A stretch of 64,000 nt of DNA, taken from Cannabis sativa (Eukaryota > Streptophyta > Magnoliopsida > Rosales > Cannabaceae). This document shows, in pieces, positions 1 through 11,484 of the stretch. The notes beneath the pieces were generated by a model. It had not been told where the DNA came from. It did no database searches and was given only the letters and a program-made list of their open reading frames with translations. The DNA lies in the NCBI RefSeq assembly GCF_029168945.1, contig NC_083608.1, positions 23,082,136-23,146,135 on the forward strand. Direction: 5' to 3'. Position 1 is the first letter of the stretch. The number at the start of each line of letters is the position of its first letter. Position numbers and translations under genes: made by a program.

Positions 1-1225
1 TATTTAATAACTAAAAATTAATTATTAAATAATATTGTCATTTAATATATTTACTAATTAGACATATAAAGTCTCTTAATTAATAAATAAAACTTAAAAT
101 CTCTTTTCTTCACAATTTTGCCCTTGCTTAGAGAAAATTCATAAACAAGACATGGTCTAATTTTAAAATTATAATTGATTAATTAAAATCAATTAACTAA
201 GTCTTACAAGCAGTATGGTCTCAACTAGTATGGGGACCATGGGCCTATATAACCGAGCTTCCAATAAGCAGACTCGGAATTTACCAAGTAAATTCAGTGA
301 CTTATTAATTCCTTGTTGCATCCACGCATAGAACTTGGAATTGCACTCTCAGTCATATAGAACGCTCTATATGTTCTATGATATAGATATGCTATAAATT
401 ATCCATTGTTATAATCCCAATAATCAATGATCCTCTATGAATGATCTACATTGCATAGGAATAAAATTACCGTTACACCCTTTCAATGTATTTTATCCTT
501 AAAACACTTGCCACCTATAAATGATATTTTAGTCAAATAAAATAATCACTAAAATGAGATCTCAATCATTTATCTTTTTTCAGCAAGCTCAAAGGAAATC
601 ATCGTTTCACTTCTAAATACCTATAGAAGCTATAGATTCCATGTCTATGATTAGCGCTCCCATTCAATTGTACTACCATGTTCGCAAAATGTACGTGTCA
701 CCATAACAAAAAAGTAGGCTTAACTAACAAATCAAAGAACACGAATTACACTCTTGAGATCGAACCTAATCATGTCAGGATTAAGATCATTTGATCTAGG
801 ATCAACTAGGTGATATTGAATTGAATAGATATTACGGTAAATTTATCAAATCTAATCGAAGTTCAATATCGGTCCCTTCCAATATATACTCCATACATCC
901 GATACAAGTAAACTTTGCCAATGCCCTGGAAAGGACATAACACTTATCCAAGGTGTAAGTATACCTATCGCTGATTATCATGCCAGTCTAAATCCAGTGA
1001 ACTGACAAATCAGGGAATTAAACTTTTGAACATATAATCATGATTATATTCCACTGTGCTGACAACACTATAATCATTAACAAATACATATGTTCTAGAC
1101 TTAATAGAATTTATAATCATGAAATAAATCATGTGAACCATGCAACATAAAATGTTATTTCTAATCTTTATTAATTATATCTGATTATATTGAAATAGGT
1201 TTTATTTAGGGCACAAAACCCAACA
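1..1225 (-). repeat. Partial LTR of a copia-like retrotransposon, cut by the window edge
   Basis: Read on the minus strand this begins with TGTTGGGTTTTGTGCC at 1225 and runs off the left edge. It matches the LTR at 61093-62698 over long stretches, for example the shared block around the ATAATCATGATTATATG motif. The two copies are in opposite orientation, so they belong to different insertions. No coding sequence is seen. Lineage is not certain; a TG start and length above 1.2 kb fit a long-LTR Ty1/copia family. Confidence 0.7.
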
Positions 1226-1336
1226 ACCTCTATAAGTCACATGGCATGTACAATGGTTTGATGTTGCAACTATAAGTCGTGGAGCCATCTAAAAAAAGAT
1301 AAAAAAAAAAATACCACGATAAGCGCACCATCAAAA

Positions 1337-1660
1337 AATAATCGACAAACCATAGATAAACCATCGATAAACTCAAAATTTTGGAAAAAATAAACCATAG
1401 ATAAAATATCAATATACTATCGACAAACTCAACACTTAAAAAATTAAAACCTAAGTAAATTATCGATAAACCATAGATAAAATATCGATATCCTGTCGAC
1501 AAACTCAAAACTTAACTAAGTAAAATTATCGATAAACCATAGAAAAAATGTTGATATCCTATCGACAAACTCAAGACATTTAAAAAATTAATTAACAGAC
1601 ACAATCCCAAACAAATCCATCGACAAACCATAAATAATATGTCAATTTCCTATCGATAAA
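1337..1660. repeat. Degenerate tandem repeat rich in ATCGATAAACC/TCGACAAACTC
   Basis: Units containing TCGATAAACCATAGATAAAA followed by TCGACAAACTCAA recur with spacings of about 66-76 bp (TCGACAAACTC at 1420, 1496 and 1562, with weaker copies on either side). The units have diverged and no gene is visible. Confidence 0.6.
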
Positions 1661-2018
1661 ACAATAAAAAAATTTAAAAATTAGTTAAGCTAAAACTATT
1701 AACTACCTAAGTGATTTTTAATCGATAATTCATCGATAACACTGTAAAAAATACACATACCACATAAACAGATCTTAAAGTTCAAATTATCACCAAAAAT
1801 TTCACAAATTTTAGAAAAATCACAAGAACAATGAAAAATCTATTTTTTAAATGGTACCTTTTCACTTAGTTCGGTGGTAGTTGTGTTGGCAGTTTGACTA
1901 AGAACGACTTGAGGAGCGGTGGTGGTGCGCAGATGTGTCAACTGGGTTTCGTGGTGGTGGGTTTCGACTGGGTTTCAAACAAAGTATGGTGGTGGGGTGA
2001 TTTTAGCCTATTGGGCTT

Positions 2019-2021
<3 letters not shown>

Positions 2022-2112
<91 letters not shown>
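2022..2112. repeat. Long (AG)n microsatellite ending in a G tract
   Basis: About 41 uninterrupted AG units are followed by ten G. The tract lies inside a short direct duplication: GGGGTGATTTTAGCCTATTG near 1995 recurs as GGGGTGATTTAGCTATTGG near 2148. Translations through it are only Arg-Glu or Ser-Leu repeats and are not genes. Confidence 0.95.
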
Positions 2113-2348
2113 AAAGGAAGAGATAAGGCGATTGAGAAAGCTTCGATGGGGTGATTTAGCTATTGGGCTTCTCAGAGATAGGTGGGAAGATGATAATGTG
2201 GAGAGAGAGCGCGGGAAAGGAGAAAGACAAAAAGAGAGAGAAATTTTAATTAAAAGGGTATTTTGGGAAATTATAAGCATCATTTGGTATAAATTAAGTT
2301 AGAGTGTAAGTTTTGATATAAGGTGTATTTTTAAGAATGGTTAGTGCT

Positions 2349-2879
2349 TGAGATGCACACGGGGCAGAGAATTAGCGGGGAGTGCTCCCCCCTTCCCCAT
2401 CCCTGTTAAGAATTTTAATTCCTATGCCTGCTTATTCCCTATTGGGGATGGACGAGGAATCCCTTAATGGGGGCGGGGATAGGCGGGGAATCCCCTTATA
2501 AAAAATAAAGTTTATAATATAAATTTAAATATATAAAAATATTAAACTATATAAAAATTAAAATATTACACATTAATTATTATTCAATAAATTATTTTTA
2601 TCCAAAATATAACTTAAAAGTCATAAAAATGATACTAATATATTAAGAAAAATACAAATATGAATTACAAATGATAAAATATTATTAAAAATATAAAATA
2701 AAATGCTAAATGGGTTCCCGTTGAGGCGGAGAGTGTGATCTCTGTCCCCGTCCCGTCTAATATTCAAAGACAAAAATTAATTATCATTCAGTCTCATTTC
2801 CATTTAGATGGAAAATTTCTACTCCATTAGGATGGGTTTTCGCATGGGCCATCCTAATGGAAGAAATGTGCATGCCTAG
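2349..2879. mobile_element. Possible decayed hAT-type non-autonomous element
   Basis: The segment has G-rich ends with repeated GGGG/CCCC words typical of some plant hAT derivatives and an AT-rich middle. Its edges read TGAGATGCACACGGGG on the left and GTGCATGCCTAG on the right, giving loosely inverted termini. Flanking 8-mers TTAGTGCT and TTAATGCC differ at two positions, which could be an eroded 8-bp target duplication. No transposase is present. Confidence 0.35.
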
Positions 2880-3151
2880 TTAATGCCTTCTTACAAAATA
2901 AAAATAAAAAAAAATAAATAAATAAAAAAAAAATGGTTAGTTAGTGCAATTTAAAAAAAGAAAAAAAAAAGGGTAGGATTTGAAGTGATTGGTATGTACT
3001 TGTGCCTATTAATCAAATTGGGGTAAAAGAAATAGAAAAGAAGAAAAAGGGTTAGATTGTGATAGCGCATCTCTCTTGAATTGAAGGTCATATAACTTAG
3101 GACCCCAGTTTTCTCTCTTTCAGACCTCTGATCAGAGTAATCGTTCCGCAA

Positions 3152-5544
3152 ATGGAAGCCAAAATCGGAAAGTTCTTCGAATCCGTCGGTTCCTTCTTCA
3201 GCGGCGGCGATCAGATTCCTTGGTGCGATCGTGACGTTATACATGTATGTGTAGTGTACTCTTTGCCTCTTTTGTCTATTCACGCTTAATTTCTGTTTGT
3301 TTGTCGGTATTACCCTGAGCAGAATGAAAGTGAAGAGAAAAAATTCATAACCAAATGAGAAGATTACTGATAGAATTTTTTTGATTAAAGACCCTAATTA
3401 ACTTTCTATTCTGTTCCCTTCTTTTATTGCATTTTTTTTCCTGAAGAAATTCCCTTGTTTAATCTGTATTCTTCTGTAGCTATATTTCTTCATTTATCAT
3501 TTAACTATGGAGTTTAGTTGACGATTTTGTTAGGCTAGATATCTAATATTTCAAATTATTAGCAGTTGTTTCGATTTATTTGTATCGCCTATAGGAAGGA
3601 ATTCTTTTGTCTCGCAAATTGAGAAATGTTTCGCGTGTTTTAGAGTGAGATTTTTTTGAGAGCAATCCATGGAGAAACCTCTTTTTCTCTTTTGACTGGT
3701 ATTAACTTCGTGTAAGTGCATAACATAATTTCTTTGGTGTAAAAGTCTTTGGTTTTCAGTTTCATATTTAAGACGATAATGTAACTTTCTTGGATAAATG
3801 CAACCATAGGCTTATTCGTTTAGATATTTAACTATCTAGTTGTTCTGTTCTTCCATTTTTTCTTTTTTACCTAACAGTGTACTGAACTAAATCAGGGCTG
3901 TGAGAGAGAAGTTGCAGAGGCTTCTGATGGTGGGTCAGATGAACGTAGGAATGAAAGCATTATGCGATTGTCATGGGCACTCGTTCACTCTAGGCAACCA
4001 GAAGACGTGAAGCGTGGGGTAGCCATGCTTGAAGGTAATTTATTTCTCTCTAAACAACAAATTTGATATAGTCAAAGAATTCACTATTTTTGCATGGCTG
4101 CTCTAGTTTTGATAAGATTTTCCTTGTTGTCCATAGCTTCATGGGTCTTTCCTTTAAATGTTAATGTTCCAAATAACATGCTCTCACTTTGCATATGCTT
4201 TTGTGGATTTTGGTATATATTTCTTAAAATTTACACCAACGGTTTTGAATGCAAGTTTCTGTGGATTGTTTTATTCATTTCTTATTCTGTGCCAAACAAT
4301 TTCGACTACATATCCTTTTCTCTTCTTCTCTTTTATTAACCTGTTTCTATTGATTCTCCAAAATTTGAAAATGTTCTGCACAATGTAGTTGCTATTCTGT
4401 TGTGGTTAACTATACTATATTATTATTTTTTTTTTGGCTTGCGCCTGGTTCCCACATTTCCATTGTTATATTATCTTGAGGAATGTAGGAGGAGTTCATC
4501 CTGCACTTGTATATCTGTTTATGTTGTGGAAAAATTCTGACATAAATTTACTTCTGCAGCTTCTTTGACAAATACTAGTTCACCTTTGGAACAGAGAGAG
4601 AAGCTATACCTTCTGGCTGTTGGATATTACCGAAGCAGTGAATATTCAAAAAGTCGGCAGCTTCTGGAGCAATGCTTAGAGGTTTGTTTATTTCCCATGG
4701 GTTCCATCATAACCATAAAACTTAAAACCTACTATTTATAGCATTGGTATCATATTTTCTTCTTCATGCATGTTTTATTCAATGATATATGGCTCTATTA
4801 TTAATATGATTATGGTGTTAGAATAGTGAAGTTGAATGAGTTAATTATTATTACTATTACAACACTAGTGTTGTTACCAACTTGCCATAGGGAATGTTTT
4901 TATGTTATAGAACTTTTGTACACATTTTCTAGTTTATTCCGTCTAATTGTTTATCCATATTCTGCTGAGAGAAACTGTAATATCTTTCACCTATTAATGA
5001 TGAAAATAATACTAAGACTATTTTTGATATCTGAAAGAACACTTTGTCCGTCCATTCATTTAATTTCTGCACTATAGGCTAGGTATCTTACAAGAATAAT
5101 GTTGATTTAATAGGGAATGTTCTTATGTAATGGACGTGTAATTGATTATCATCTTGACTTCTCTTCTGTTAACCATCCTTCTTACGAGAAATGAAATTCC
5201 CCTTTTGTTAATATGACATAACAATTGATATCCGAAGTTTGTTTTTTGGAGTTCTTTTGGCATTTAATTAAGGCTTTATTGTCCCTCATGTAGATTGCTC
5301 CCGACTGGAGGCAGGCTCTGACCCTTAAGAAGACAGTTGAAGAACGAATTGCTAAGGGTAATTTTCAGTATAATATGTGGTTCTATAAGCCTATAACGTT
5401 TGATTAAGTGATCGCCGCCAACATTTTTCTTTACTTTTGTTTTTGTTTTCAATTGCAGATGGTGTTATTGGAATAGGCATTACTGCTACTGCAGTTGGAC
5501 TTATAGCCGGTGGTATTGCCGCGGCATTTGCCCGAAGGAATTAA
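3152..5544 (+). CDS. FIS1A: Mitochondrial/peroxisomal fission protein FIS1 (FIS1A-like)
   Basis: Tail-anchored outer-membrane protein of mitochondria and peroxisomes that acts in organelle division with dynamin-related proteins. I assembled five exons: 3152-3244, 3896-4034, 4560-4681, 5294-5357 and 5459-5544. All junctions are GT..AG and give 167 residues, close to the roughly 170 usual for plant FIS1. The start ATG gives MEAKIGKFFESVGSFFSG, the expected plant N-terminus. The middle holds the two-TPR-like fold (RLSWALVHSRQPEDVKRG, then REKLYLLAVGYYRS and DWRQALTLKKTVEERI). The C-terminus is a hydrophobic anchor (GVIGIGITATAVGLIAGG) followed by a short basic tail ARRN. The frame is intact throughout, so this is probably a functional gene. 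Introns are 651, 525, 612 and 101 bp. Promoter elements upstream are not distinctive. Confidence 0.95.
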
Positions 5545-6063
5545 TTGCGAATGTGTGTAGCAACTGGCAACGTGCTTTCAAGATTTCACTCCCAAAACTG
5601 CTATGTTTAAAAATCTCAGCATCTGAAATAAGTTCACTTTGTTTATTATTATAATTTTTTTTTTCCTTCTGAATGTTTCTTACATAGCTTTAACAATTAT
5701 AATGTCAATAACTGTACTTTTTCTGGTTAATACAATTTTATAAATTTTCTTGTAAGTTTCTTCCTAGCTCTAGATAAAAGGTAGAATTTTTTTTGGGGGT
5801 TTAAAAAGATGATTTATTTGCCAAAAGTACTTCTAAGAGACGTGTATATGTTGGGTTAAATTTTGACTCAAAATATATCATAAAATTATATTTGAATATT
5901 ACTATATTTTTTTTTTTTTTGAATGCAAATTGGAATTTTATTAATTTGCTAAATTATCCCTCCCACTAAAAACTCGACTTGAAAAAGAATATGTCGCTCT
6001 AGCAAAATTGTGCAGAGTCATATTAGTAAATCGTTTAATAAAAACAAAAAAAATATTGTTTAA

Positions 6064-8436
6064 TAGGGGTGTTCATCCGATCCAATCCGCACTTTTTTGG
6101 TCAAACAACATCCAATCCGCACTAAGTGCGGATTTCATATTTTGGATCCAATCCGATCCGCATAAGAGTTTAAATCCAATCCAATCCGCAATAGTGCGGA
6201 TTGGATCAATTATTTTAGATCGGTTATTTTTTAAATAATAAATTAATTAATATTTCATAAAAAAAAATTAAATAAAGACTATTGTTTCTTAATCTCCAAT
6301 AATAATTTATTTCCATCTCTATATATATAAATTAAACTAATATATATATCTATTCTATATAAAGTGTGCCTATCTAACCGAATTCTTGGTTTATGAGAAA
6401 TTCATGGGTGACTTCTTATTTATATTAAAAATATAATGTTTTATTATTAAAAATAAAATGGTTTATGAAAAATTCATGGATCACTTTTTATTTATATATA
6501 ATAAAATAAATCTCATTAAATCAAAAAAAAAAAAAAATAAATAAATAAATAAACATCATTAATAAAAATAAAAAAATGACTCAACATCAAATCTTTAATT
6601 ACACGATACATGTAATTACTCAAACATCACATCTTTCAATTATAATAAAAAAAAAATTACTTTTTACGAGGGAAAATATGATTGTCTAATAGAGCTAAAA
6701 CAATATGTTTTCAGTGTGATGAAAAATTAAAGCAACAATTTTGTTAATATCAAAAAGTTTAATTCAATTAATCTTATAATCTTAATTTTACTCTTTCTAG
6801 AATTAATATATGAATAATAATTTGAATTAATCTTATAATCTTAATTTTTTAATTCAATTAATAATTATTTGTCACGTAATTATTAAGTCTTTTCCCTTTA
6901 ATTTTCCTTTTGTTGATGATGCTAATTTATTCATATTTTGATTTCTACAATTTTTGTGTTCAGACCATTAAGGTAGTGTTCTACTAGGGGATCTAACGAG
7001 TTTTGCCTCTTCGCTAATGGCCTCTAAGAGTTCAAATTCCAATATTGTATAAATCTTCAATTTGTTCTATTTCTTATATTAACTGAAATTTTGCTACTTT
7101 TTTTTTTTTAATTTACAACTTTATTGTTTATATCTTATTAGGGACATTCATGGAAATTAGAGTTTCTTTGAAATATACAATTAATGAGCATTACTTTTTG
7201 ATCATAGTGTGTTTTCCATGGCTGAAAACCTCAATAATCTCTATCATTTGATATCAAATAAAATAAAATTATCATGATGTATACATTATGGTTATTTAAT
7301 GAGTAATTAGTGGGTTAAAATTGTCAAGATGATATTTAGAATTGTTTATAATTAAATTGTTTCTTTGTCAAAATTAATATTAAGTATATTTATATGTTTA
7401 TAGGTTTATCTATTTTCTCTTAGATGAATCATGCTCATATAGCAAAAAAATCATACTCATATAGACATGTTATTTTCATTTTGTAATTTCGATCTTCTTA
7501 GTCATTATTTAGTTCACTTAAACCTTTTCCGATTATGGTAACTAAAGTTTTGTTTCTGTTAGGTACTCCATTACAAAGATCTGTATTACATGTATTATTT
7601 ATTTTTGACTATGAGGAGGTGGATTTTTTTATTGAAAAACATATAGCGTGACAAATTATTGTTCATTATTGAATAATTATTTTTGAATAATGAGATTCAT
7701 ATATATAACTGTGTATATTGAATTCTTTATTTAAATAATTATTTTTGATTTTTACGTGATTATTTATTGTTCATATATCTAGAACTTTATTTGATTAAAG
7801 TTAAGATTATAAGATTAATTAATTTGTGATATTTTCCTATACACATAATAATAATCTCACCTAATAACTAATAATATTTTTTTCTTTAATTTTTAATTAT
7901 ATAACTTTCAAATAACATAGAAAAAAATTATAGCATAAAATTTAGTATACGTGCCTCGCACGTAATTTTTTGCTAGTATATCAATATATATATATATACT
8001 TATCTTTAGATTTACACTAAAATATATATGTATATAATTATTAAAATAAATAAGCTAGTATATATATATATTTAAACTTTTATTTGTACGTATCTACGTG
8101 AATAAGAATTATTTTTCTTGTATTTTTTATTACAAAATAAATAAAATACACCAACTCAATATATTACTAATAAAGATTAAGAAATTAGAAATTTGTGTCT
8201 TTTTTTAATTAATATATATTACATATTATAATTTTTTAAAAATATATATAATTAAGTGCGGATTGGATTGGATCGGTTACTTTTTGAGGTCAAACAACAT
8301 CCAATCCGCACAAGTGCGGATTTTAGATTTTTCAATCCAATCCAATCCGCACAAGTGCGGATATCCGCATTTTGCGGATTGGATTGGATTGGATCGTGCG
8401 GATTGGATTGGATCGGATACTTTATGAACACCCCTA
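6064..8436. mobile_element. Non-autonomous hAT transposon with 8-bp TSD
   Basis: The element starts TAGGGGTGTTCAT and ends with its exact complement (13-bp terminal inverted repeat). It is flanked by perfect 8-bp duplications TTGTTTAA at 6056-6063 and 8437-8444, diagnostic of hAT insertion. Subterminal regions carry many GATCCAATCCGCA words in both orientations, typical of hAT transposase binding regions. No transposase reading frame is present. Without the Helitron it contains, the element is about 745 bp. Confidence 0.93.
6349..7976 (+). mobile_element. Non-autonomous Helitron
   Basis: It begins TCTATTCTATATAAAGTG after an A and ends with a perfect 6-bp stem hairpin (ACGTGC CTC GCACGT, 7949-7963), a short AT spacer and CTAG followed by T. 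These are the expected Helitron termini (5' TC, 3' hairpin plus CTRR, insertion between A and T). There is no Rep/helicase coding sequence. The 3' part matches the minus-strand Helitron at 56495-58056 over several hundred bases. Confidence 0.85.
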
Positions 8437-8689
8437 TTGTTTAAGATAGATAGAAGCTTTCGACAGTCCATCACCACTCCCCCAAGAGGCGAAACCATGG
8501 TGATGTTACTTCGAATAACTTGGACAATTGAGAGACAATCAGACTCGAGTTCAACATTATGCCATTCATAATCCTTGATCCAACTTAACGCCTCTTTAAT
8601 GGCTAAAGCTTCAGCCATGTCTAGTGCCATGGTACTACTGCCAAAGAACCAAAAGAAGAAAAAAAAACAGAGCACTCAAAACCAATATG

Positions 8690-9947
8690 AACTTTGCATG
8701 TCAAAAGACAAGACACCATGACTTACAATTTATACTTTAGGTCATTTAATCACTTGTAGTGGATTTTTTAGTTGAGGAAGAAAGGTTCAGATTTTATGAC
8801 TGAATTTTTAAAACTAGAATATAATATCTCTAATTCTAACCGTGATCTGAAGAGAATGTGAATTACTTAAATTAGAATGAAACAGAAACATACACACTTT
8901 TTTCTCCGTTAATATTACTATTAATGCTTATTAAAAATATACAAAATAATTAATTTTATTTATATTATTTTAATATTTTGTATATATATTTTATTTAAAG
9001 TCAATTAATTGTATTAATAAGTGATAAAGAGGTAATTAAAAAATATAATATTTATTGTGGACTAAAATTTGGCTTATAGGGTCTTTTGTGACAAATTTGA
9101 CACACATTTTACATTATCATTAGATTTAAGTTTTAGCAAAATGTTTTAAAAAAATAACAATACACAATATTTATAACTCTCCATTAAAGATGCTCTAAGA
9201 TATTAAGCACTACAGGCAGTTATATTTGTGAAGCAATGTTGTATTTTAATTTTTATATATAAAAAAGTTTATCCGCAAGTTAAAACTTGGCACATGTTAA
9301 AGAGTATCTTCAATAATTAGTATTGTTATATTTTAGCATACTTCAATTAAAATTATTCTAATAAAATTCTAAAAAGTTTTTAAATTTGAAAATTTGTTAG
9401 CGTAAAATATAATATCAATATATAAGGAGAAGAATGAGAGTCTAAACTTAAATTAAGATACAGGATTTTTATATGCATGTATGTATATAGTAAAATCATT
9501 TTGGTCAATAGCATATTTATAAAATCGTTTGTGTATAATTATGTTAAATAATTAGTTCAAATTAGTTGTGATTTATATTTATTATTTAATTAAAAAATAA
9601 TTAAATATTAGGTAATTAATTATAGAATAAATAATAAACATTAACCGATAAATGTTAATAAAATTTTCATAAATAATAACGCGTAATCTATTTCTTAGTT
9701 ATTATATATTAGAATAATAATATATCTTGTTAATTATTATATTCGTAAATAATTATTTTTTTTCATTATTATACTAAAAAAATATTATAACAGCAAAGAG
9801 TGACTATATTACGTAGTAAAGAAATATGAGACAGTGACATGACACTCTAAAATCTCCTTAAATAGTATTACTTACTTTTTCTTTAATTCTATCATTCTTA
9901 TAATTTTTTATTAGATTTATAATTATTGGTTGATTAATTAATTAAAA
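8690..9947. other. AT-rich intergenic DNA with a probable old MITE
   Basis: No gene is seen. Around 9040-9250 the sequence (TATTGTGGACTAAAATTTGG, later AGATGCTCTAAG) resembles 33370-33530, suggesting two old copies of one small transposon family. Ends could not be fixed. Confidence 0.4.
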
Positions 9948-11484
9948 TAATATTTAGGGATTTTTTCTCATATAGCTTTATTTTGGAAAAACTTTATTTT
10001 TTTACTCTCATATAGGAAATTAAAGAAAAAAGAAAAACTCAGAAGTCTTTTTTTTCAAAAATACAGTCTCTACAATGAGTTTCCCAAAATAACTTTTTCA
10101 AATGTTCTAAATCTGAAATTATCATGAGCTCACCCAAACAATCCAAGATCTACTCCATAATCAATGTAGCTTCTCCAAACAACACCACCAACAATGTAGA
10201 AGCTTTTGCCGATCACCGTGAGTGCCGACGAGAAAGCTTTTACCGATCACCATAAACTCAGGCAAGAAGCTTTTTTCGATCACCCATGGAAACACGACCA
10301 ACAATAGAGATCTCCATGAAAAGTTGACAAGAGAAGGTCACGATTGAGGCAAATCTCCATAAACGCTTAATTACTTGCAAATTTTTTTGAGTTTTTCTTA
10401 GTAAAAACAAATCTGATGTTAATTAGTATGTTTGCTTTAATTATTTTTTTAATCAATTATTGTTTGGTTGATTCACATATATTGGTAGTTTTCGTTCATA
10501 TATTTTTGTATTTTCTGGTATTTTTTGAAAATCTAGAATGAAAACAGTGAATTGAAGTTTCTGGGCAGTATATAATGAGAACAGTGAGTGCGTTTTAAAA
10601 TTTCAAAATAAAACTATGTTGTTTTAGCGTTGTTGTCATGTTTTTTTTGGTTGTCCATGATCATAAAATAAAAGATGTACAAAAAATACTATAACAACAC
10701 AAAAAATAATGAGAAATTGATGTAATTTTATTATTAAGAATAATAAATAATGAAACAAATAAATAATTGTGTTGACCACAAGAGAAAAAGAAAAAAAAAT
10801 ATTGTATCATAACATCTTGACTCATCTAATCTAAAAATAATTGAACTGTTTATTCAGTAGGATTAATCTTTCCATAATTTTCAACATTAAAAATAAAAAT
10901 TGAAAAGATGAAAGTATAAACATAAATTTCAAAATATAAAAAAAAATGAAAATAAAAAAATTATTTTCATGTTGTTATGAAGTTTTGTTTGCGTTGTTTT
11001 GAAATATCTTATCTTTAACTTGAAAATACTATGTTAAACCAAGTTATTTCCAAGTTGTAGTAAAGTTTGTTATGAGTTATTTAATCAAAAAATACAAGCT
11101 ACCAATATTTTAAATATTTTCCTTCATAACTAGGTTGTTATTTAATGTTTATGAAGTAAATCAAAGTAAATTCATATTGAAAACTGATAATCTGAATAAA
11201 TTAGTGTAAATAATTCACATTTAAAAAAATAGTAATACATTTAAGGCCATTTCCTGATTACTGTCATGAATAGTTGTTTATACGTTGTTCTCATGTATTA
11301 AAATAGTTGCTTAACAATATTGAAAAATTGATACACCAGTTTCAAGTATGGAACCATTGCAAAATTTGGTACAGAACAATGGTCATTGGGATAACAACAA
11401 GTACTATGTTGCTTACGAATCAATTGGATAAATAATATCAAAAGATTGCACCTTTGCTAAACTAGCGCGGATAATGATGAAGAA

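Larger units (their letters stand above)
5907..8655 (-). pseudogene. LINE 3' end (RNase H-like domain) split by a nested hAT
   Basis: Minus-strand translation of 8445-8650 gives an RVT_3-type RNase H segment (MAEALAIKEALSWIKDYEW, then ELESDCLSIVQVIRS). It breaks at 8445. The same frame resumes at 6063 and reads FARATYSFSSRVFSGRD, the usual C-terminus of this domain in plant LINEs. A run of 14 T on the plus strand at 5907-5920 is the poly(A) tail of the minus-strand element. The copy is 5'-truncated and lacks reverse transcriptase. The intervening 6064-8436 is the hAT element. A target duplication for the LINE itself was not found. Confidence 0.8.

Noticed and set aside
1894..2302. Open frames encoding Arg-Glu or Ser-Leu repeats
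   Set aside because: They only translate the AG microsatellite; no conserved domain or splice context.
4094..5077. Open frames of 76-83 codons within FIS1 introns
   Set aside because: They are AT-rich, lie in introns 2 and 3 of an intact gene, and match nothing recognisable.
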